A stretch of 64,000 nt of DNA. Source: Cloacibacillus evryensis DSM 19522 (GTDB taxonomy: Bacteria; Synergistota; Synergistia; Synergistales; Synergistaceae). Location: contig NZ_KK073872.1 of assembly GCF_000585335.1 (NCBI RefSeq), positions 1,136,501 through 1,200,500 on the forward strand. Reading direction: 5' to 3'. Of this stretch, positions 43,263-52,115 are shown one piece after another. The notes beneath the pieces were generated by a model. The model did no database searches and was not told the origin of the DNA. It saw only the letters and a list, made by a program, of their open reading frames with translations. A program made the translations under genes and the position numbers. Every line of letters starts with the position of its first letter. Within the stretch, counting starts at the first letter, position 1.

Positions 43263-44420
43263 ATGGACCATGACGAGCTGAAAAAAATACGAATAGAGAT
43301 AGACCGGACCAACAGATCGCTGATCTCCCTGTTTGAACGCCGGATGGAACTTGTCCGGAGCGTCGCCGAGTATAAAAGGGAGCGCGGGCTTCCCGTCTAT
43401 GACGCGGCGCGCGAAAAAGAGGTCATCGAACAATGTTCCGGCTGGGTGCGGGACCCCGAATACCGCGGCGGCTGTCTGTGGCTGATGGACAAGGTCATGG
43501 AGGCCAGCCGCCGTTACGAAAACGAAAAAATATCGGCTGAAGAGGGCGCGCGGCATCGCGCCGCCTCTGCCGGGACGCCCTATCGCAGAGTCGGCTATCA
43601 GGGGGTCCCCGGCTCATACAGCCACCAGGCGCTGCGCGGCTATTTCTCCGGACAGGAGGTCAGCGAATCCAGCTTCAAGCTCTTTGGCGACGTTGTCGCC
43701 GCCGTCGTCGGCGGCGAGGCGGACTGCGGCGTGCTGCCGATAGAGAATTCGTCCACCGGGGGGATACTTGAGGTCTATGATCTGCTGCGTAAGAACGACT
43801 GCCGCATCGTCGGCGAGAAGATCGTTAAGGTGGACCACAACCTCATGGCCGTAAAGGGAGCGAGGATGGAGGATATCAGGACGGTCTACTCTCATCCGCA
43901 GGGATTCAGCCAATGCGCGGAATTTTTTGGCGGACACCGCGAGTGGGAGCTGGTGCCGTACTTCAACACCGCCAGGAGCGCGAAGATGGTAAGCGAAGAA
44001 AAAGATATGACGAAAGCCGCCGTAGCGAGCAGGGAGGCCGCGGAGCTCTACGGCCTTGAGATACTCGCGCCGCGCATAAACTTCAACTCCCGCAATTACA
44101 CCCGTTTCGTCATCATCGCCGCCGGCGACCGCCATGACGACGAGGCCGACAAAATAACCGTCGTCATCGGCCTCCGCCACGAACCGGGGTCGCTCTGCAA
44201 GGCGCTTGCCTGCTTTTACGACAACGGCCTGAACCTGACCAACATCGAATCACGTCCGATGGAGGGAGGCTCCTGGGAATATTTCTTCCACATGGACTTC
44301 AGCGGGCACCTGAAAGAGAAAAACGTTGCAAGAGCCGTCGCGGAGCTTAAAAAGAATACCAGCTACCTGAAGATACTCGGCAACTACCGCGCGGACAGGG
44401 GGCGGCAGCCGGCCTTTTAA
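43263..44420 (+). CDS. pheA: Bifunctional chorismate mutase/prephenate dehydratase (P-protein)
   Basis: Makes phenylpyruvate for phenylalanine. 385 residues: AroQ chorismate mutase (1-90) with the catalytic pattern RIEIDRTNRSL, EYKRE and YDAARE; prephenate dehydratase (about 108-290) with GVPGSYSHQA, LPIENSSTGG, YSHPQGFSQC and the catalytic Thr in NYTRFVII; ACT domain (about 298-375) with HEPGSLCKAL and IESRPM for Phe feedback. GGAGG lies before the ATG. Its stop interlocks with that of the opposite-strand fusion gene. Confidence 0.94.
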   Translation: MDHDELKKIRIEIDRTNRSLISLFERRMELVRSVAEYKRERGLPVYDAAREKEVIEQCSGWVRDPEYRGGCLWLMDKVMEASRRYENEKISAEEGARHRAASAGTPYRRVGYQGVPGSYSHQALRGYFSGQEVSESSFKLFGDVVAAVVGGEADCGVLPIENSSTGGILEVYDLLRKNDCRIVGEKIVKVDHNLMAVKGARMEDIRTVYSHPQGFSQCAEFFGGHREWELVPYFNTARSAKMVSEEKDMTKAAVASREAAELYGLEILAPRINFNSRNYTRFVIIAAGDRHDDEADKITVVIGLRHEPGSLCKALACFYDNGLNLTNIESRPMEGGSWEYFFHMDFSGHLKEKNVARAVAELKKNTSYLKILGNYRADRGRQPAF

Positions 44421-46072
44421 GCCACACGGTAACCGCCTTTGAGAAGCTCTATTATCGAATCCAGCATGTTGACCGCCTGGCTGAGTTCACCGTCGTTGCG
44501 CACCTCATAGTCAGATACCTCCCGGTAGGTGGGCAGGCGGTCCGTGTAGAGTTTGAATATATGCTTCGGGTCGCCCGCGAGCAGCGGCCTGTTAGAGAGG
44601 TCTACGCTCGCCAAAATTTCCTCGACCGGCCGGTTGACGAAAAAGACGTAGCCGGTGCGCCGCAGCGCGCGCGCGTTTTCCTGGCGCATCATCGTGCCGC
44701 CTCCGGTGGATATGACCGCCCCGCCCAGACACGAGACCTCTTTGGCGATCTCCGTCTCGGCGTCGCGGAAGTATTTCTCCCCCTTTTTCGCGAATATCTC
44801 CGTGGTGCTCATGCCCTCCCGCTCTTCTATGAGGGCGTCGGTGTCGTAGTAGTCCATGCCGATCTGAAGCGCGAGCGCTTTGCCGACGGCGTTTTTGCCG
44901 CTGCCGGGCATTCCCACGAGGACGATGTTGCGGCGCTTGCTCTTATAGTTGCCCAGTACGCGCAGCGAGTCGCACTCCTGTTCCACCAGCGCGAGCGCCT
45001 TTTGCGTGTTGGCCTGCGCGAGATCTCCCGCGAAATCGGCGAAGAAGAGGTACTCGAAATCAGCGCCGCCTACCGGTACGGACTCTATCTTGGAGAGGTT
45101 CAGGTGGTAGTCGGCGAAGACGCCGAGCACGCGCTGGAGGGCCCCGGCGCGGTGGCGGACGGTGAATGCGATGCTGACCTTGTTGCAGCCGGGCGATATC
45201 TCAAATTTATTTGAGAGGATCACAAAACGCGTACAACTGCCTGGGTTGTCGCTTATGTAGGGGGCTATCACCTCGAGGCCGCTCATTTCGGCGGCGAACC
45301 CGGAGGTGATGACCGCACCGCGCGGCGAGCCCTCTTCCGCGACCTTCCTGACGCACTTTGCGGAGCTGAGGCTGGGGACGGCCTTTATCTCGGGGTGGTC
45401 CTCAAGAAAAGCCGTGCAGCGTGCCAGCACCTGCTCGTGCGCGTATATCTCCCTTATCTCCCCGATATCGGCTCCCCTGGGCGCGGCGAGGCAGTCGTCG
45501 AGGCGGACGTTCTGTTCTCCCGCTATGCAGAGGCCGTACTTGTTTATCAGCTCGCGAACTCCGGCCATCGCTCCCGCGGTGTTTGACTCAAGCGGCAGCA
45601 CAGCGTAGTCCGCCGTGCCGTTTTTGACGGAGCGGCAGACCTTTTCGTAGGTGGCGGCGTTTCCGAATCGGGCCTCCCCGCCGAAGTATGCCTCGGCGGC
45701 CTCATGCCCGCGGGAGCCCTCGCATCCCCTGTAGATGACCTGGGGATTTTCCTTCCGGCGCGCGGCGGCGCGTATCATCTCCCGCAGCCACAGCCCCGTG
45801 ATGTTGTCGCCGGTCACGACCTTGTGCTGCACGGCGCGGCTGTTTTCCAACATCATCCGCCAGAAGCGGCGGATGTACGGGATGTCGTCCTCGCGCTTTG
45901 CGAGCGAGACCACATGGTCGATGACGCTCTCCTCCTGCGCGGCGTCGGTGATCGGGATGTTGCGGTCCATCTTGTATTCGGCGATCGCGCGCGCGGCCTC
46001 AAGCCGCCTTTCGATCAGGGCCAGGATTTTTTCATCAAGTTCGCGTATCTCTTCTCTGTATTCCTTCAGCAT
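44417..46072 (-). CDS. Chorismate mutase-like/prephenate dehydratase-like/ACT/shikimate kinase fusion
   Basis: 551 residues in four parts. 1-90 resembles AroQ chorismate mutase, but the Arg of the D-x2-RE motif is Gln46 (TDAAQEE). About 110-290 resembles prephenate dehydratase, with CTRF kept but SYS, PIENS and SHPQ changed to SRG, PLESN and AHEQ. About 295-370 is an ACT domain with ESVP instead of ESRP. 380-551 is shikimate kinase: DTDALIE, FRDAE, STGGG, NRPLL, RLPTYRE are intact, but Walker A is GMPGSGKNAVG with Asn394 for Ser/Thr. Third ATG chosen for spacing from AAGGAG. Last gene of the tyrA-aroA-aroC operon. Confidence 0.85.
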   Translation of the reverse strand: MLKEYREEIRELDEKILALIERRLEAARAIAEYKMDRNIPITDAAQEESVIDHVVSLAKREDDIPYIRRFWRMMLENSRAVQHKVVTGDNITGLWLREMIRAAARRKENPQVIYRGCEGSRGHEAAEAYFGGEARFGNAATYEKVCRSVKNGTADYAVLPLESNTAGAMAGVRELINKYGLCIAGEQNVRLDDCLAAPRGADIGEIREIYAHEQVLARCTAFLEDHPEIKAVPSLSSAKCVRKVAEEGSPRGAVITSGFAAEMSGLEVIAPYISDNPGSCTRFVILSNKFEISPGCNKVSIAFTVRHRAGALQRVLGVFADYHLNLSKIESVPVGGADFEYLFFADFAGDLAQANTQKALALVEQECDSLRVLGNYKSKRRNIVLVGMPGSGKNAVGKALALQIGMDYYDTDALIEEREGMSTTEIFAKKGEKYFRDAETEIAKEVSCLGGAVISTGGGTMMRQENARALRRTGYVFFVNRPVEEILASVDLSNRPLLAGDPKHIFKLYTDRLPTYREVSDYEVRNDGELSQAVNMLDSIIELLKGGYRVA

Positions 46073-46083
46073 CATCATTCTCC

Positions 46084-47169
46084 TTAAATGCAGCGAATGC
46101 CGTAAAGCTTCTGGACGGCTTCAAGCAGCGCCAGCGCGGCGGCGGCTTCGATCGCCGGTACGGCGCGGTGTACGATGCAGGGGTCGTGACGCCCGGGCAC
46201 GACGAGCTTTGCGTCAGCGCGCCGTTCCATATCGACGGTATCCTGCTCGCGGGCTATCGAGGAGGTGGGGCGCAGCGCGGCGCGGAAAAGCAGCGGCGCG
46301 CCGGTCGAGATGCCGCCGCTGATGCCGCCGTTGTTGTTGCTCCTCATGACGACCCTGCCCTCTTTCATCTCCATAGGGTCGTTCGCCTCGCTCCCTCTCA
46401 TCTCCGCGAAGGCGAATCCCGCCCCGAATTCGATCCCCTTCACTCCAGGGACCGCGAAACAGTTGCGCGAAATGAGGCTTTCCAGCGAATCGGCGCCGGG
46501 CTCTCCGATGCCAGCCTCAAGGCCGGTCGCGGCGCATTCGATGACGCCGCCGAGCGAATCACCGTTTCTCTTCGCTTCGGCGATCGCCTCGCGCATCCTC
46601 TCTCCCGCGCCCTCGTCAAGCACCGGAAGCTCCCTGTGCGCCGCCGCCCGCAGGAGGGATTCGCCGCCGCTCCGAAAAAGCGGGCTATCCTCAAGGCAGG
46701 TGTCTTTTATGCCGTTTATCGAGCAGATATGGGCTCCGACAAAGATCCCGCGGCGAGCCAGCAGCTGCTTGGCAACCGCCCCCGCGAAGACCAGCGGCGC
46801 GGTGAGCCGCCCCGAAAACTGGCCGCTGCCGCGCATGTCCGCGAAGCCGCCGTAGCGCGCCGCGGCGGTGTAGTCGGCGTGTCCCGGGCGCGGAAAACGT
46901 TTCAGCAGCGAATAGTCGCCTGATCTCGCGTCGGTGTTTCTTATCATCGCGCAGAGCGGAGCGCCGGTGGTGAAACCGTTGTAAACACCGCTCAGCACTT
47001 CGGGGGAGTCCGCCTCTTTACGGGCCGTCGAGAGGGCGTTTTTGCCGGGGGCCCGGCGTCCCATCTCAAATGCGATCTCCTCCATATTCAGCGCGGCGCC
47101 GGCCGGGACGTCCTCAAGCAGGACTCCGATCGCCGGTCCGTGGGATTCTCCAAAGATTGAAAACTTCAT
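46084..47169 (-). CDS. aroC: Chorismate synthase
   Basis: Converts EPSP to chorismate using reduced FMN. 361 residues with FGESHGPAIG at the N-terminus (catalytic His), RPGHADYTAA near 95 (second His) and MRGSGQFSGR near 112. SNNNGGISGGISTGAPL around 277 is also conserved, and all signatures are intact. The gene overlaps the aroA stop by four bases and precedes the fusion gene by 11, so the four-gene operon is tight. Confidence 0.96.
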   Translation of the reverse strand: MKFSIFGESHGPAIGVLLEDVPAGAALNMEEIAFEMGRRAPGKNALSTARKEADSPEVLSGVYNGFTTGAPLCAMIRNTDARSGDYSLLKRFPRPGHADYTAAARYGGFADMRGSGQFSGRLTAPLVFAGAVAKQLLARRGIFVGAHICSINGIKDTCLEDSPLFRSGGESLLRAAAHRELPVLDEGAGERMREAIAEAKRNGDSLGGVIECAATGLEAGIGEPGADSLESLISRNCFAVPGVKGIEFGAGFAFAEMRGSEANDPMEMKEGRVVMRSNNNGGISGGISTGAPLLFRAALRPTSSIAREQDTVDMERRADAKLVVPGRHDPCIVHRAVPAIEAAAALALLEAVQKLYGIRCI

Positions 47170-48443
47170 TGCCGCCCCTCCTTATCGATCATGAAACTGC
47201 CGCCCATCGCGCGGTATTCCTTCCAGAAATCGGGGGCGCTCTTTTTCACGCACTCCGCGTCGTCTATCGTAGTCTCCCCAACGCACGCCGAGGCGGCGAC
47301 GGCCAGGCTCATCGCGACCCTGTGGTCGTTGTGCGCGGAAACCGCGCCGCCGCGCAGCTTTCCGCCTCCCGTAATGGTAAGCGAGTCCTCTCCCTCCCGT
47401 ACTTCCGCGCCGAGGGCGGCGAGTTCCGCGGCCATCGCCGCGAGCCTGTCGCTCTCTTTTATGCGCAGCCGCGCCGCTCCCGTGAGCCGCGTTTCTCCCT
47501 CCGCGCAGGCGGCGAGAACGGAAAGAGCCGGAAAGAGGTCCGGCGTCTGCGAGACGTCGATCTCAGCGCCGCGCAGCTTTGAGCGCGCGACACAGAGCTT
47601 TTCTCCGCGCCATTCCACGGCGGCTCCCATACGGCGCGCCAGCTCTACTATCATCGCATCGCCCTGCAGACTGTCTTTTTTCAGCCCAGTCAGCTCCGCG
47701 CCGCCGCCGACGGCTCCCGCCGCGAGCCAGAAGGCGGCGTGGCTGAAATCGCCCTCGACGGTGACGGCGGCGGGAGCAAAACGCTGCCTTCCGGGAACAT
47801 TCAGCGCGCGGCCGCCGTCATCCCAGGCCGCCTTTATGCCGAACCCGGCGAGCGCCGACAACGTCAGCTCTATATAACCTCTGCTCTCCGGCGGCGTCGT
47901 CACCACGATCCTGGAATCCCCGTCAAGCGCCGGCAGGGCAAAGAGCAGCCCCGAGGTGAACTGGCTTGATACGTCGCCGCGCACCTCGAAAACGCCCGGC
48001 CTCAGGCGGCCGCAGACCTCGATATAATCGTCGCTCCTGATGAAGTCGATGCCCCTCTCCGTGAAGATGCGTTCATACTCCGCCTGCGGGCGGCTCATCA
48101 GACGCCCCTGTCCCGTGAAACGCCGCCTTTTGCCGTCCAGCGCCAGCGGGATGATAAAGCGCAAGGTGCTCCCAGACTCTCCGCAGTCGAGCGGCTCGGC
48201 CTCCCGCGGCGGTTCTTTTTTAGGACCGGTCGTGAGCGTGTCTCCCGTCAGTTCCATTTCGCAGCCCAGCCCCCGCAGGACGCGGCAGGTCGCTGTAATA
48301 TCCTCGCTGAGGCCGAGGGAGCGGACCTGCGAACCGCCTGCGAGCGCTGCGCAGATCGCCATTCGGTGCGACATGCTCTTGCTGGGCATTATCTTTATCG
48401 TCCCCGCCAGGGGCTTCGGCGTTATCGTTATGCCCTTCTTCAC
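47166..48443 (-). CDS. aroA: 3-phosphoshikimate 1-carboxyvinyltransferase (EPSP synthase)
   Basis: Joins PEP and shikimate-3-phosphate. 425 residues of two repeated beta-alpha folds. It has MPSKSMSHRMAI near residue 19, LDCGESGSTLRFI near 83, GDVSSQFTSGLL near 156 and LRIKESDRLAAMA with HNDHRVAM near 330-380. The segment LDCGESGSTLR fits the class I/II EPSP core. Overlaps tyrA and aroC by four bases each. Confidence 0.96.
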   Translation of the reverse strand: MKKGITITPKPLAGTIKIMPSKSMSHRMAICAALAGGSQVRSLGLSEDITATCRVLRGLGCEMELTGDTLTTGPKKEPPREAEPLDCGESGSTLRFIIPLALDGKRRRFTGQGRLMSRPQAEYERIFTERGIDFIRSDDYIEVCGRLRPGVFEVRGDVSSQFTSGLLFALPALDGDSRIVVTTPPESRGYIELTLSALAGFGIKAAWDDGGRALNVPGRQRFAPAAVTVEGDFSHAAFWLAAGAVGGGAELTGLKKDSLQGDAMIVELARRMGAAVEWRGEKLCVARSKLRGAEIDVSQTPDLFPALSVLAACAEGETRLTGAARLRIKESDRLAAMAAELAALGAEVREGEDSLTITGGGKLRGGAVSAHNDHRVAMSLAVAASACVGETTIDDAECVKKSAPDFWKEYRAMGGSFMIDKEGRQ

Positions 48444-49327
48444 CTGACATCATCCTTTCCCGCTGACGAACAGGGCGCGTTCAGGTACTCCGCCTTGCGG
48501 CGCGTCGCGGCCGCGAGCGCCGCTTTGAGGCGTTCCCCGTCCCCCGACTCGATGATCTTCCTCAGCGCGGCGATATTCGCCTCAAGCTCTGTGAGAACGC
48601 CGCCGAGGGGCGCTCCGTTCATGATGAAAAGCTCGCTCCACATTTCGGGATTCAGAGTACCGACGCGCGTAAGATCGCGGAACGAGCCGCCCTCGAATCC
48701 TTTGCTTTCAAAGAGCAGTCCGCTGTTTAAGATGGCGGCCGCAAGCACATGCGCCATCTGGCTCGTATAGGCTATCATCCGGTCGTGCCTCTCCGGCGCA
48801 GTCTCGACGACGCGCGCCGCCCCCGCATAGGCGGCCATCTCTTTGATAAGCGATACCGCCGCCCGCGTATTTTCCTCGCCGGGAGTGATGATGAAATTGC
48901 ATCCCGCGAAGAGCCCGCCGTCCGAAGAGGCGTAACCGGAGCTCTCGCGCCCCGCCATCGGGTGCGCTCCGAGGAACTCGGCGCCCGCCGGCATAGACCG
49001 CCGCGCTTCGGCGGCGACGGCGCCCTTGATGCCTGTAAGGTCGCTCCATACGGCGCCCTCTTTGGCGCAGCGGGCGAAATCTTGCAGAAATTTCAGCGCG
49101 GCGCGCGGATAGAGGGCAATCACGACAAGGTCGGCGTCGAGCGCATCACGCGCGTTGTCCTCATTCAGAATATAACCCTTGTCTATCACGCCGCTGTCCA
49201 GCGCCTTCGCAAGCACTTCGGCGTCAGTCTCGACGCCGCCGATCTCGGCCTCCCGCCAGCCGCGGAGGGCTTTCGCGAGTGAGGCTCCCATGAGCCCCAG
49301 TCCGGCGATGGTGATTTTGAACCCCAT
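48440..49327 (-). CDS. tyrA: Prephenate dehydrogenase
   Basis: Oxidises prephenate to 4-hydroxyphenylpyruvate for tyrosine. 295 residues: NAD-binding ITIAGLGLMGASLAKAL at 4-20, LTGIKGAV near 105, the catalytic His in FLGAHPMAGRESSG near 128, and RHDRMIAYTSQMAHVLA near 180. There is no chorismate mutase or ACT domain, so it depends on a separate mutase. ATG at 49327 has AGAGGCGG upstream; a start 16 codons earlier lacks one. It heads the aro operon. Confidence 0.94.
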   Translation of the reverse strand: MGFKITIAGLGLMGASLAKALRGWREAEIGGVETDAEVLAKALDSGVIDKGYILNEDNARDALDADLVVIALYPRAALKFLQDFARCAKEGAVWSDLTGIKGAVAAEARRSMPAGAEFLGAHPMAGRESSGYASSDGGLFAGCNFIITPGEENTRAAVSLIKEMAAYAGAARVVETAPERHDRMIAYTSQMAHVLAAAILNSGLLFESKGFEGGSFRDLTRVGTLNPEMWSELFIMNGAPLGGVLTELEANIAALRKIIESGDGERLKAALAAATRRKAEYLNAPCSSAGKDDVR

Positions 49328-49371
49328 AAATACCGCCTCTTTTCGATTCTCGTCTTCCGTACAAAATAAAA

Positions 49372-49397
49372 TCACCCGGGGCTTTCGCTCCGGGTGA
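49372..49397 (-). terminator. Intrinsic terminator hairpin in the tyrA leader (possible attenuator)
   Basis: TCACCCGG (49372-49379) pairs with CCGGGTGA (49390-49397), extendable by two pairs, and on the minus strand is followed by TTTTATTTTG. It sits 45 bases upstream of tyrA and 295 bases after the AOR operon, so it may be either a late AOR terminator or an attenuator of the aro operon. No T-box core sequence is seen. Confidence 0.75.
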
Positions 49398-49691
49398 GAT
49401 ATCGTCTAAGACGAATTTTATATATCACACAAAAGAGCTCAAACCATAGCAAACTGACTGAGGCTAAAATAATAGTCCCAGTTCCAGCATGTAAAGTAAA
49501 AAGACGAGCTCTTAAAGTTTATTGCCACAGACATTCTCCGTTCCCGCAAAAATCATTTCCCGTATATTTAACACCCGAAAATATATCTCTGTCAATCCCG
49601 TTGAGGGCTTTCCGCTGTGCGGCAGACAAAGTAAGGGCGGACACCCGAAAGCGCCCGCCCTTTGAAAACGCCGGAGCGTTCCAGGCGAAGT
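49398..49691. other. Intergenic region between the AOR and aro operons
   Basis: A weak hairpin just after the MoaD/ThiS-like gene (AAGGGCGG 49633-49640 with CCGCCCTT 49655-49662) may end the AOR transcript. The remainder is A+T-rich, with CGTCTAAGACG (49404-49414) as a small palindrome. A tyrA-operon promoter must lie here if the hairpin at 49372 is an attenuator, but I cannot choose one. Confidence 0.6.
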
Positions 49692-49895
49692 TTAGCCCCC
49701 GCTGATGTTGTGTATCACCTGCACATTGGCCCCGTCGCGGATCTTCGCCTCCGAATAGCGGCTCTTGTCGACAACGCTGTCGTCGACCCATACGGCGAGC
49801 ATCTTGAAGGTAAAATTCTTCTCATCGAGAAGCTGCTGTACCGTGAGACCTTCTCTCCACGGCGACTGTTCTCCGTTGACGGTTATCATGCGCAT
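49692..49895 (-). CDS. MoaD/ThiS-family sulfur-carrier protein of the AOR operon
   Basis: 67 residues with a beta-grasp pattern: ITVNGEQSPWREGLTVQQLL and the conserved C-terminal Gly-Gly (HNISGG), the site of adenylation and thiocarboxylation. By position, 15 bases after the AOR gene, it most likely supplies sulfur for the tungsto- or molybdopterin cofactor of AOR rather than thiamine. AAAGGAG lies four bases from the first ATG; a second ATG two codons later is equally possible. Confidence 0.82.
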   Translation of the reverse strand: MRMITVNGEQSPWREGLTVQQLLDEKNFTFKMLAVWVDDSVVDKSRYSEAKIRDGANVQVIHNISGG

Positions 49896-49910
49896 TACTC
49901 TCCTTTAATA

Positions 49911-52097
49911 TTAATCTTCAAATTCGTCCTCTGGCTTCAGGTGCTTTTCAAGCAGCGCCACTACGTCGGGATAGTCTATGCCAAGACGCCTTACCGTCGC
50001 AAGTGTCGGGATGCCGTTCTTATTCCAGCCGCGGCGCTTGTAGACGGCCATCTTGAGCATCTGCCACTGCTCGCGGCGGTGCTTCTGGAGCAGGTCGATC
50101 TTCTCTCTGACGGATAGCCCCTCGATATCGACGCTGAACTCCTTGAGCCTACCGTCGAAATATTCGGGGCGCGCGTTCCACTCGTCTTCCCACACGGGGC
50201 CGAGGCCGCGGTCGGGCGCTTCATGGTATTTCGACGTTCCCTTGCCCATGCGCAGGTTGAAGATGCGCTCGAAGTTATATACCTTCTCGGACTGCTCGAT
50301 GAGGCCGTCGCGGGTCAGGTGCTTGCCGGTGATGGCCTCGAAAATGTCGAGATAGTTCTGCAGATGTTCGGGGACGCGCGCCGCCTCGATCCCCTTATAC
50401 TTCATGCCGTTGTCGGCCGGTTCGATGTCGTTCCACGGTAGCTTGCAGAGCCCCTGCAGCGAGAACCAGAGACGGAAATTCGGGAAGAAGAAGAGGGCTT
50501 CGGCCTTATCTTCGTATGTCGGCAGCTGCTTGTTGACCATGTCCATGAAGATGAGCCACGCCTCGTCATGCTGCGGCCCCTTGAGCGTAAGGAAGTAGCC
50601 GCCCCACTGCGCGATCGATTCCTGGCAGCGGTATTCGGAAGCCTCCAGCCCCTGACAGACCATGCCGATCTTCATCATCTTTTTCATATCCGCGCCGTAA
50701 TGCTCGGCAAAGTATTCGCGCGCGACCTCGATGCCCTTGCCGCAGGCGACGGCGAACTCGTCGCTGCCGTGCGCGATGCGGTGCAGCAGCTCCATGATGT
50801 CATGCTTGCTGCCGAAGTTGAGGTCGAGCCCGTGAGTGTTCTCCTTGTTGATCAGCCCCAGTTCGAAGCACTCGCAGACGAAGGCCATGCCGGTGCCGAG
50901 CGAGATAGTGTCAAGTCCGTAGTGGTCGGCGTAAAAGTTGGCCTCGATCGTCCACAGCGGATCGAAGATGCCGAGGTTTGAGCCGAGTCCCGCCGCCGTT
51001 TCGTATTCCGGCCCGTCGACGATGACCTCCTTGCCCTTCCACGGTCCGGTCTGCAGCGGGAAGTGGTCGACAGCCTTCGCGCAGGCGAGCGAACAGCCGT
51101 ACCAGCAGCCGTCGGCCATGCCCTGAGTGAAGAGCTTGATGTAAGAGTTCGAGCTGATGTTGTCGATATCCTTGTGGCGGCCGAACTTATAATTGTTGAC
51201 CGGCAGCAGCGTGTAGTCGTCCATTACCTCGGTAAGGTGCGCGGTGCCGGCCGAACGCATCTTGCACTGCTTGTCGTCGAGGTCGTGGATACGCTTGTGC
51301 AGGCTCGCGCCCGCGCGCTGGATCGTCTTGATGTCGACGGGATCGTTCTCAAGCCCCGTGAAATGAGTGCGCTTCACGACCAGCGCCACCACATTCTTGT
51401 CGCAGAGCACCGTGCCGCCGCCGCCGCGTCCGGCCTGCTTGAGGCGCACGGCCTTGCGGCGCACGTCGTAGAAGCTGAAATTCATGCCGGCCCAGTAGCT
51501 CGTGCGCGCGCCGATGCCGCTTGAAACTACCGAGATCGTATTCTTGTCCTTCTCGTCCTTCGCGAAATATTCGTGGAGATCCTCGGATACCGCGTAGGCG
51601 TTGATATCCTCGAGCGTAGATTCAAAAATCTGCACCTTATTATTGTCGCCGTCGATGAATACGACTACCGGACGGTCGGCCTTGCCCTGGAGCTCCATCG
51701 CGTCGAATCCCGAGAATTTGAGGAATGGCGCGAAATAGCCGCCGGCGTTGCTGTTATAGGTCTGCCTGGTGGCGGGGGAGAGGAACACCGAATAACATTT
51801 TCCCGCGCCGGGATACTGCGTGATGCCGCAGAAGGGGCCGCCGGCGATGACGATCTCGTTCTCGGGATCGTCCCACTTCGTCTTTTCATTTACCGCGTCC
51901 CACAGCAGCTTAAGCCCAAAGCCGCGGCCGCCGGTGAATTTTTCGATCATATCCTCGGAGACGGGGCGCTGTTCAAATTTATAATTGCCGTCCTTGTTGC
52001 CGAGGCCGATGTAAAGAGTCTCTTTTGAATAGCCGTGGTGTATCTTCGCCGGTTCAAAAGACCATTCCGCCAGAAGCTTCATTGGTGCGTTTGCCAT
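49911..52097 (-). CDS. aor: Aldehyde:ferredoxin oxidoreductase (tungsten/molybdenum type)
   Basis: 728 residues of the AOR family, which oxidises aldehydes (or reduces acids) with ferredoxin using a bis-pyranopterin tungsten cofactor and a [4Fe-4S] cluster. Visible: ETLYIGLGNKDGNY near 25, FTGGRGFGLKLLW near 55, AGGPFCGI near 86, the RGGGGT pterin-binding loop near 225, the cluster cysteines in CWYGCSLACAKA near 330 with the fourth in LQGLCKLPW, and GLGSNLGIFDP near 370. It is longer than the 605-residue Pyrococcus enzyme, as in bacterial AORs. It is preceded by a polyferredoxin gene and followed by a MoaD/ThiS-like gene. Confidence 0.92.
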   Translation of the reverse strand: MANAPMKLLAEWSFEPAKIHHGYSKETLYIGLGNKDGNYKFEQRPVSEDMIEKFTGGRGFGLKLLWDAVNEKTKWDDPENEIVIAGGPFCGITQYPGAGKCYSVFLSPATRQTYNSNAGGYFAPFLKFSGFDAMELQGKADRPVVVFIDGDNNKVQIFESTLEDINAYAVSEDLHEYFAKDEKDKNTISVVSSGIGARTSYWAGMNFSFYDVRRKAVRLKQAGRGGGGTVLCDKNVVALVVKRTHFTGLENDPVDIKTIQRAGASLHKRIHDLDDKQCKMRSAGTAHLTEVMDDYTLLPVNNYKFGRHKDIDNISSNSYIKLFTQGMADGCWYGCSLACAKAVDHFPLQTGPWKGKEVIVDGPEYETAAGLGSNLGIFDPLWTIEANFYADHYGLDTISLGTGMAFVCECFELGLINKENTHGLDLNFGSKHDIMELLHRIAHGSDEFAVACGKGIEVAREYFAEHYGADMKKMMKIGMVCQGLEASEYRCQESIAQWGGYFLTLKGPQHDEAWLIFMDMVNKQLPTYEDKAEALFFFPNFRLWFSLQGLCKLPWNDIEPADNGMKYKGIEAARVPEHLQNYLDIFEAITGKHLTRDGLIEQSEKVYNFERIFNLRMGKGTSKYHEAPDRGLGPVWEDEWNARPEYFDGRLKEFSVDIEGLSVREKIDLLQKHRREQWQMLKMAVYKRRGWNKNGIPTLATVRRLGIDYPDVVALLEKHLKPEDEFED

Positions 52098-52115
52098 GTC
52101 AATATCCTCCTCCTA

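Noticed and set aside
49464-49490. Leader peptide MLELGLLF upstream of tyrA
   Set aside because: No ribosome binding site and no run of aromatic codons.
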